Origin: an uncultured Flavobacteriales bacterium
GTDB taxonomy: Bacteria; Bacteroidota; Bacteroidia; Flavobacteriales_D; Sanyastnellaceae
Length of the DNA: 32,723 nucleotides
Assembly (NCBI GenBank): GCA_938084585.1
Contig: CALKFF010000050.1
Coordinates: forward strand, 1-32,723
Direction of reading: 5' to 3'
Part shown: positions 23,721 to 29,323 of the stretch, in pieces
How positions within the stretch are numbered: position 1 is the stretch's first letter
How the letters are laid out: every line of letters begins with the position of its first letter
Notes under the pieces: model-generated
Seen by the model: only the letters and a program-made list of their open reading frames with translations
Databases searched by the model: none
What the model was told of the DNA's origin: nothing
Made by a program: the position numbers and the translations under genes

Positions 23721-24182
23721 TCACCCGGCCGGACACAGAGGAAGGGCCTCCAAAGGGGTGGCGGTGCCGTCTGGGCCGATCTGGTACGCCACGTGTTCCA
23801 GGCCGTTGGTCACCAACATGGCCGGCACCTTCAGCACCATGTTGTAGCGGGCGACTTGGGACACGGCGTCTTGGCTCAGCTTGATCTCTGGGGCTTTGCA
23901 TTCCACCAGCAGCTGGGCCTGGCCGTCCGTCGTGTGGCACACGATGTCCGCCCGACGGTTCATGCCGTTCAGGACCAACGGCCGCTCCACGGCGATGCAC
24001 CCTGCGGGGTAGTTCAACACGTCGATGCAGTGGTGGACGACATGCTGGCGCACCCACTCTTCAGGTTCCAACGCCACCCACTTCCGTCGGGCCAAACACA
24101 TCACCTCGAACTTGCCCGAAGCCCCGCGTTGGATCTTCAACGGGGCGGGGGGCCACTGAAGGGGAGGCATGCCGAGGTCCAT
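23721..24182 (-). CDS. HsdR_N-like (PD-(D/E)xK fold) protein
   Basis: A 153-residue stand-alone domain resembling the N-terminal nuclease domain of type I restriction subunit HsdR (HSDR_N_2 type). The fold's catalytic pattern is visible: RRADIVC (Asp79) followed by LLVECKAP (Glu94 and Lys96), then the helix LSQDAVSQVARYN. No helicase domain, specificity subunit or methylase is present, so this is not a restriction system. Such single-domain proteins are commonly found next to holA in Bacteroidota, as here (divergent). The start at 24182 is favoured because a TAGCTTCG element ends four bases upstream; Met5 (24170) is an alternative. A DNA-repair or replication link is only suggested by the neighbour. 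Confidence 0.85.
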   Translation of the reverse strand: MDLGMPPLQWPPAPLKIQRGASGKFEVMCLARRKWVALEPEEWVRQHVVHHCIDVLNYPAGCIAVERPLVLNGMNRRADIVCHTTDGQAQLLVECKAPEIKLSQDAVSQVARYNMVLKVPAMLVTNGLEHVAYQIGPDGTATPLEALPLCPAG

Positions 24183-24186
24183 GGCG

Positions 24187-24194
24187 CGAAGCTA
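24187..24194 (-). promoter_or_regulatory. Putative -7 element of the HsdR_N gene
   Basis: Minus-strand TAGCTTCG ends four bases before ATG 24182. It is the left half of a divergent pair with the holA element, with 21 bp between the two octamers. Confidence 0.45.
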
Positions 24195-24215
24195 CTTCCG
24201 AAAGGGGCGCAGGCC

Positions 24216-24223
24216 TACCTTCG
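24216..24223 (+). promoter_or_regulatory. Putative -7 element of holA
   Basis: Plus-strand TACCTTCG ends five bases before ATG 24229. This decides the holA start against in-frame ATGs further upstream, which would lie before the promoter. Confidence 0.5.
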
Positions 24224-24228
24224 CGACC

Positions 24229-25245
24229 ATGCCGCACCGCCAAATCGTTCGGAACATCACCTCGGGACAATTGTCTCCGGTGTACGTGCTGCACGGCGAA
24301 GAACCCTTCTTCATTTCGGAGATCGTCAAGACCTTGCTCGGCACGGTGGTGGACGAGAGCCTCAAGGACTTCAACGAGACGGTGCTGTACGGGCGCGACA
24401 CGGACGTGGACGAGGTGCTCGCCGCGGCGCGCCGCTTCCCCATGATGTCCGACCGGCAGCTCGTCATGGTCAAGGAAGCCCAGGACATGCGCATGTGGAA
24501 GCGCAAGGACGACATGGCCAAGTTGGAGGCCTACGCCAGCGACCCGGTGCCCACGACGGTGTTGGTGTTTGCACATCCACACAAGAAGGTCGACAGCCGC
24601 TTGAAAGCCGTCAAGACCATGTCCCGCATGGGCACGCTCTTCCTAAGCGACAAGGTCCGCGATTACAAACTTCCCCAGTGGATTTCAGGCCACGCCTCGG
24701 CCCAGGGCCTGGAAATGGGAAACCAAGTGGCGCAGCTGCTGGCGGAGAGTTTGGGCAACAACCTTCAAAAGGTGGCCAACGAGCTGGCCAAGCTCCAAAT
24801 CCTGCTGCCCAAGGGCACGCAAGTCACGGTCGACCATGTGGAGCAGCACATCGGCATCAGCAAGGATTACAACGTGTTCGAGTTGCAGCGCGCCCTGGGC
24901 CAAAAGGACGTCGAGCGCGCGAACCGCATCGTGAACTACTTCGAAGCCAACCCCAAGAACGCCCCGCTCGCCATGGTCGTTCCTGTGTTGCACGCCTACT
25001 TCGCCCGCGTGCTGGTGTACCAAACGCTGGCCGACAAGCACGATTCGGCCGCGGCCAAGGCCATGAAATGCAGCCCCTACGCGGTCAAGGATTACGCCCG
25101 CGCCGCCCAGTCGTACAGCCCCGCGAAGGTGGAGCGCATCTTCGGCTACCTGCGGGAAGCAGACAAGAAGGCGAAGGGCCGCGGGAACGCCACCACCACC
25201 GACGGCATGTTGCTGCGCGAGGCGGTCTTCAAAATCTTGCACTGA
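24229..25245 (+). CDS. holA: DNA polymerase III subunit delta
   Basis: A 338-residue clamp-loader delta subunit, which opens the beta sliding clamp during loading onto primed DNA. The N-terminal AAA+-like domain starts with SPVYVLHGEEPFFISEIVKTL (the degenerate P-loop region; delta does not bind ATP), followed by RRFPMMSDRQLVMVKEAQDM with the clamp-contacting segment near residues 70-85. The middle (QGLEMGNQVAQLLAESLGNNLQKVANELAKL) and the C-terminal collar helices (ISKDYNVFELQRALGQKD) are typical. I start at MPHRQIVRN because homologs begin with that kind of sequence and because the promoter element lies between this ATG and the earlier ones. Divergent from the HsdR_N gene. Confidence 0.94.
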   Translation: MPHRQIVRNITSGQLSPVYVLHGEEPFFISEIVKTLLGTVVDESLKDFNETVLYGRDTDVDEVLAAARRFPMMSDRQLVMVKEAQDMRMWKRKDDMAKLEAYASDPVPTTVLVFAHPHKKVDSRLKAVKTMSRMGTLFLSDKVRDYKLPQWISGHASAQGLEMGNQVAQLLAESLGNNLQKVANELAKLQILLPKGTQVTVDHVEQHIGISKDYNVFELQRALGQKDVERANRIVNYFEANPKNAPLAMVVPVLHAYFARVLVYQTLADKHDSAAAKAMKCSPYAVKDYARAAQSYSPAKVERIFGYLREADKKAKGRGNATTTDGMLLREAVFKILH

Positions 25246-25318
25246 GCGCCTGCCGTTGGCTTTGGCACGGTTCCTGATTCAAGGGACTGAACCCGTTGGG
25301 CATCCAAAGTAAGCGCCC

Positions 25319-25327
25319 TAACTTTCG
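25319..25327 (+). promoter_or_regulatory. Possible -7 element of the OmpA-family gene
   Basis: TAACTTTCG resembles TAnnTTTG with one extra base, and a TTG lies 20 bases upstream (25296-25298). It would give a leader of about 30 nt. Confidence 0.3.
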
Positions 25328-25361
25328 CCGACGTTGGATCTCCAACCAAACCTGCATTCGC

Positions 25362-26555
25362 ATGAACATCAAGCACATTTCCTTTCTTGCGGCGCCTTTG
25401 GCCGCGTTGTCGTTGACCTTGTCCGTGAGCGGGCAAGCCCAAAATCTCGTCCCCAACCCCAGCTTCGAGCAAGTCTCGGAAGACGCGAAGGAGAAGGACA
25501 TCAAGTCGTTTGGGTTGATCAACGTGTTCAGCGAAGAATGGGGTGGGGCCACCGAGGTGGCGCCAGACCTGTTCATGGAGCGTGAAAAGGAGAGCAAGGT
25601 GACCATCCCTTGCAACGACTACGGCTACCAGGATCCGGCTGACGGGGTCTTCTACGCAGGCTTCCGTGCCTACAGCAAGAGCCCCAAGCTCAAGCGTTCC
25701 TACTTGCAGGTGCAGCTGACGGAGAAGTTGGACGAAAACCAGATGTACTGCGTGTCGTTTGACCTGAGCTTGGCGGATTTGAGCCGCTACGCCGTGCCAG
25801 ACATTGGCGCCATCCTCAGCGACCGCAAAATCGAGCGCGGCGGCACCGCCCCGATCGTGCAGAAGCCGGACGTCCAGCACAAGAGCAACAAATCCATGGT
25901 GTACATGGACGGCTGGGAAACGGTGTGTGGCACCTTCACCGGAACCGGAGAAGAGGAGTACCTCGTCATCGGATGCTTCGGCGGCGACGCGAGCATTGAG
26001 GAGGAAAAGGTCGCTCGCTCCACCGCCCACCGCGACTGCTTCACTGGCAAGCCTCAGCAGCCCCAAGCCTACTACTACGTCGAGAATGTCAAGGTGGAAG
26101 CCATCGAGGCGTTGAGCCAATGCAAGTGTGGGGCGGCCGACGAGCGCGACATGGATTTGGTCTACGGCAGCACCAGCAACTTGCCTGAGGACGCCTCTGC
26201 CCAGGAGATCATCCGGGACGCGGCCATCTACTACGCCTTCTTGAAGCGCATGCCCACCACCCCAGGCAAGAACACCATCGCCCAAATCGCCAAGCTGATG
26301 AAGGAGGATGCGTCCTTGAACTTGGAGATCGTGGGACACTGCGACGACGACGAGTTCAACGAAGGCAAGATCAACGTGCGCTACAAAGGCGTCGGCAAGA
26401 AGCGCGCCGGCCAAGTGAAGCGCTTGCTCGAAGCAGAAGGCATCTCGGCCGACCGCATCACGGTCACCGGTCGCGAGAACAGCGACCCGGCCAGCACACG
26501 TGACTCCGAGATCGCACGGGCCCAGAACCGCCGCGTGACGTTCTCTGTGAACTGA
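25362..26555 (+). CDS. OmpA-family outer membrane protein
   Basis: A 397-residue exported protein. The signal peptide MNIKHISFLAAPLAALSLTL ends near SGQAQ (about 25-27). It is followed by NLVPNPSFE, the start of a carbohydrate-binding-module-like jelly-roll domain seen in many Bacteroidota secreted proteins (to about 255, with conserved Cys and YYYVENVKVEA). The C-terminal OmpA-like domain (about 290-397) has NLEIVGHCDDDE in place of the classic GHTD, a RAGQVKRLLEAEGISADRI helix and the ending RAQNRRVTF, with the Asp and Arg used to hold peptidoglycan diaminopimelate. It probably tethers the envelope. A bidirectional terminator follows directly. An earlier in-frame ATG lacks a signal peptide. 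Confidence 0.9.
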   Translation: MNIKHISFLAAPLAALSLTLSVSGQAQNLVPNPSFEQVSEDAKEKDIKSFGLINVFSEEWGGATEVAPDLFMEREKESKVTIPCNDYGYQDPADGVFYAGFRAYSKSPKLKRSYLQVQLTEKLDENQMYCVSFDLSLADLSRYAVPDIGAILSDRKIERGGTAPIVQKPDVQHKSNKSMVYMDGWETVCGTFTGTGEEEYLVIGCFGGDASIEEEKVARSTAHRDCFTGKPQQPQAYYYVENVKVEAIEALSQCKCGAADERDMDLVYGSTSNLPEDASAQEIIRDAAIYYAFLKRMPTTPGKNTIAQIAKLMKEDASLNLEIVGHCDDDEFNEGKINVRYKGVGKKRAGQVKRLLEAEGISADRITVTGRENSDPASTRDSEIARAQNRRVTFSVN

Positions 26556-26574
26556 GTTTCACAGCTTGGAGATG

Positions 26575-26606
26575 AAAAAAGGCACGCCCCGAGGCGTGCC
26601 TTTTTT
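26575..26606. terminator. Bidirectional terminator between OmpA and MFS genes
   Basis: A perfect 8-bp stem (GGCACGCC with GGCGTGCC, loop CCGA) is flanked by six A on the left and six T on the right, so it can end both convergent transcripts. Confidence 0.88.
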
Positions 26607-26638
26607 GTGTTCAGTTGTGGGGTGTGCCCAGACTCGAG

Positions 26639-27952
26639 TCAAGCTGCGGAGAGGTGGCCGCGGTGCGATTTGGGCACCAGCATCAGCACCAGGAACGCCA
26701 AACCGAAGAGGCCCACAAGCGCCAGAATGCTGTTGCGCATGGATCCGGTCAGACCCTCAATGTAGCCCCATCCGAACATGCCGATGACGAGTCCGCCTTT
26801 TTCCAGGACTTCGTAGAAGCTGAAGTACGAGGCGTTGTCCTCCGTTTTGGGCAAGAGCTTGCTGTAGGTCGAGCGGTTGAGGCTTTGGGTGCCGCCCATG
26901 AGCCAGCCGATGGCCGCGGCCGCGACGTAGAAGCCCTCTTTGGTGCTTGCGAACCAGTAGGCGTAGGCGCACACGGCGCACCAAGACAGGATGCAGCAGC
27001 TGAGCGCCTTGATGTTGCCGATTTTGCCGCTCAACCACGCCACGAAAAAGGCCCCGGGGATGGCCACAAATTGGACGAGCAACGTGGCCACGATGAGCTC
27101 CGCGCTGGACAGCTGGACCTCCTTGATGCCGAAGCTTGTGGCCATGAGCATGATGGTTTGGATGGCCATGCTCATCACAAAGAACGAGCTGAGGTAGCGC
27201 GTGAGGTGGAGTTGGCCTTTGAGGTCTTTGGCCACGCCGCGCAGTTCCTTGAAGCCTTGCGTCAAGAGGTTGCCTTCAGGCCGGTGGTCCTGGGGGGTGG
27301 AGGGCAAGCGGCGGAAGGCGGGCTGGGCCCAACTGACCCACCACACGGCCACCAAGACGAACGCCCACTTGGTGAGGTGGTTGCCCACGCCCATGATCAT
27401 GCCCAGGCACACCACGAGCAAGAGCACCGAACCGATGTAGCCCATGACGTAGCCTCGGGCGCCGAGTTTGTCTTGTTCCTCTTTGGGGGCAATCTCTGGC
27501 AGGTAGGCGTTGTAAAAGCCCAGACTGCCCCAGAAGCCCAGGTTGGCCAAGAACAACGCGGCCATGCTCCATTCCAGATGCTCGGGGTTGAACCAAAAAA
27601 GGCTCACACACCCCAGGGCCCCGCCGTAGCAGAACACCTTCATGAAGTCGAGCTTTTTGCCGGCGAAATCGGCCATGCCGCTAAGCAACGGACTCATCAC
27701 GATGATGACGACGAAGCTCGTGGCCAACACGTAGCTGTAGAGCTGCGTGTTCAGAAACTCCATGCCCCAAAACGTCACCACGTCGCTCACCAAATTCCCG
27801 TCGTCGTCCCGCACCGTGGTCACGGCGTTGTAGAAGATGGGGAAGATGGCTGTGGTGATGACCAAGGAGTACACGCTGTTCGCCCAATCGTAGAGGGCCC
27901 AGGCGTTTTGGACCTTTTTGTTGGCGTGCGTGCCGCTTGTCGTCTCTGCCAT
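26639..27952 (-). CDS. MFS transporter, Atg22/UMF1-like
   Basis: A 437-residue membrane protein with about twelve helices in the style of the Atg22-like (UMF1) branch of the major facilitator superfamily. The diagnostic N-terminus NAWALYDWANSVYSLVITTA (about 16-35) is present; further features are PLLSGMADFAGKKL (cytosolic loop 2-3 motif), GFYNAYLPEIAPKEEQDKLGARGYVMGYIGS, and a late MGGTQSLNRSTYSKLLPKTEDNASYFSFYEV segment. Substrates of bacterial members are not established; amino-acid efflux is known for yeast Atg22 only. The start ATG 27952 follows a TATCTTGG element by five bases. It is divergent from lhgO with a 57-bp gap. Confidence 0.9.
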   Translation of the reverse strand: MAETTSGTHANKKVQNAWALYDWANSVYSLVITTAIFPIFYNAVTTVRDDDGNLVSDVVTFWGMEFLNTQLYSYVLATSFVVIIVMSPLLSGMADFAGKKLDFMKVFCYGGALGCVSLFWFNPEHLEWSMAALFLANLGFWGSLGFYNAYLPEIAPKEEQDKLGARGYVMGYIGSVLLLVVCLGMIMGVGNHLTKWAFVLVAVWWVSWAQPAFRRLPSTPQDHRPEGNLLTQGFKELRGVAKDLKGQLHLTRYLSSFFVMSMAIQTIMLMATSFGIKEVQLSSAELIVATLLVQFVAIPGAFFVAWLSGKIGNIKALSCCILSWCAVCAYAYWFASTKEGFYVAAAAIGWLMGGTQSLNRSTYSKLLPKTEDNASYFSFYEVLEKGGLVIGMFGWGYIEGLTGSMRNSILALVGLFGLAFLVLMLVPKSHRGHLSAA

Positions 27953-27957
27953 GTCGC

Positions 27958-27965
27958 CCAAGATA
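27958..27965 (-). promoter_or_regulatory. Putative -7 element of the MFS gene
   Basis: Minus-strand TATCTTGG ends five bases before ATG 27952. The octamer is identical to that before the phosphatase gene. Confidence 0.45.
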
Positions 27966-27995
27966 GTCCAAGGCCTTGGCATGGCCGGAGGGTCG

Positions 27996-28003
27996 TACCT
28001 TCG
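27996..28003 (+). promoter_or_regulatory. Putative promoter of lhgO
   Basis: Plus-strand TACCTTCG ends six bases before ATG 28010, and a TTG at 27976-27978 lies 17 bases upstream, suitable as a -33 element. Confidence 0.52.
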
Positions 28004-28009
28004 ACGGCG

Positions 28010-29239
28010 ATGCACAACGACGGTTCTTTTGACGTGGTGGTGGTGGGCGGCGGCATTGTCGGCGCAGCCACGTTTTACAAACTCCAAAAGCGCTTTCCCG
28101 AGCGCACCATGCTGCTCATCGACAAGATGCCCCGGCTGGCCGACCACCAAACCGGCAACAATTCCGGGGTGATCCACTCAGGCCTGTATTACAAGCCAGG
28201 CTCCTTGAAAGCCACGAACTGTGTGCAAGGCCGCCGGGAGCTCGTGCAGTTCTGCAAGGAGCACGACGTGCCCCACGACGTGTGCGGCAAGGTGGTCGTG
28301 GCGGCGGACGATTCCGAGCTGCCCATGTTGGAGAAGATCCACGGCATCGGCCAACAGAACGGCATCGAGGGCCTCGAGCGCATCGACGCGCACCAGCTCG
28401 CCGAGATCGAGCCCCACTGCAAGGGGGTGGCCGCCCTCTTTGTGGGCTGCACCGGCATTGTGGACTTTCGCAACGCCACCGAGAAAATGGCCGCCGCCGC
28501 CTTGAAAATCCAGCCCAACAGCCAGGTGCGGCTGGGCGAGGAAGTGGTGGACCTCGGTCCTGAAGGCGCAGGCTCTGTCGTGCGCACCACCGTCGCAGGC
28601 GAGACGCGGACGTACGCCGCCGACAAGGTGGTCGTGTGCGCGGGCTTGCAAGCGGACCGCTTGGCAAGGAAAGACGGTGTGAAGTTGAAAGAGCGCGTCG
28701 TGGGGTTCCGCGGCGATTACTACGAGTTGGAAGACCACGCCAAGCACAAGGTCAAGAACCTCATTTACCCGGTGCCCAACCCCGACTTCCCCTTCTTGGG
28801 CGTGCACTTCACCCGCATGACCAACGGCGAGATCGAGTGCGGCCCCAACGCCGTGTTCACCTTCAAGCGCGAGGGCTACGGGAAGACGGACTTCGATTTG
28901 AAAGACACCATGGAAGCCTTGGGCTACGGGGGCACGTGGAAGCTGTTCTTCAACAACATGGCCTTCGGCATCAACGAGTACCGACGCGCCTTCTCCAAGC
29001 GGTTGTTCTTGAAGACCCTTCAGCGGTTGGTGCCGTCCTTGACCATGGACGACATCCGGCCAGGGCGCGCCGGCGTGCGGGCGCTGTTGCTGAGCCAAAA
29101 CGGCGACACCCGAGACGATTTCCGCATCGAAACCACCGACCGTTCCATCCACGTGCTCAACGCCCCGTCGCCCGCGGCGACCGCATCGTTGGCCATTGGG
29201 GACTACGTGGCCGACCGCTTCCAGGAACAGTTCAGCTGA
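28010..29239 (+). CDS. lhgO: L-2-hydroxyglutarate oxidase
   Basis: A 409-residue FAD enzyme that oxidises L-2-hydroxyglutarate to 2-oxoglutarate, feeding electrons to the respiratory chain or oxygen. The Rossmann motif VVVGGGIVGAATFYKLQKRFP opens the protein (about 9-29), followed by NNSGVIHSGLYYKPGSLKA, a strong signature of the LhgO/L2HGDH family, with the flavin-contacting His. LIYPVPNPDFPFLGVHFTRM and GPNAVFTFKREGY are the conserved substrate-domain strands; the C-terminal RPGRAGVRALL closes the FAD site. The length is standard. It acts as repair for by-products of central dehydrogenases. It is divergent from the MFS gene and ends at a long palindromic terminator. Confidence 0.95.
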   Translation: MHNDGSFDVVVVGGGIVGAATFYKLQKRFPERTMLLIDKMPRLADHQTGNNSGVIHSGLYYKPGSLKATNCVQGRRELVQFCKEHDVPHDVCGKVVVAADDSELPMLEKIHGIGQQNGIEGLERIDAHQLAEIEPHCKGVAALFVGCTGIVDFRNATEKMAAAALKIQPNSQVRLGEEVVDLGPEGAGSVVRTTVAGETRTYAADKVVVCAGLQADRLARKDGVKLKERVVGFRGDYYELEDHAKHKVKNLIYPVPNPDFPFLGVHFTRMTNGEIECGPNAVFTFKREGYGKTDFDLKDTMEALGYGGTWKLFFNNMAFGINEYRRAFSKRLFLKTLQRLVPSLTMDDIRPGRAGVRALLLSQNGDTRDDFRIETTDRSIHVLNAPSPAATASLAIGDYVADRFQEQFS

Positions 29240-29267
29240 GCATTTGAACGCGGGGCGTCAGCCCACA

Positions 29268-29295
29268 AATAAGGGCCGCATATGCGGCCCTTATT
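29268..29295. terminator. Bidirectional terminator, perfect 28-bp palindrome
   Basis: AATAAGGGCCGCAT and its exact reverse complement join with no spacer. The GC-rich core flanked by A/T-rich arms forms a strong hairpin on either strand, between the convergent lhgO and HExxH genes. Confidence 0.82.
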
Positions 29296-29323
29296 GCGTG
29301 CTGGAATTTTCGCCGATCGGGTG

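Noticed and set aside
23721..24182. Type I restriction-modification remnant
   Set aside because: Only a single nuclease-fold domain is present at normal length, with no hsdM, hsdS or helicase fragments nearby.
26615..28009. Long plus-strand open frame extending lhgO upstream across the MFS gene
   Set aside because: It is antisense to a clear transporter gene, has shadow composition rich in His and Gly, and the lhgO promoter and true ATG lie at 27996-28012.
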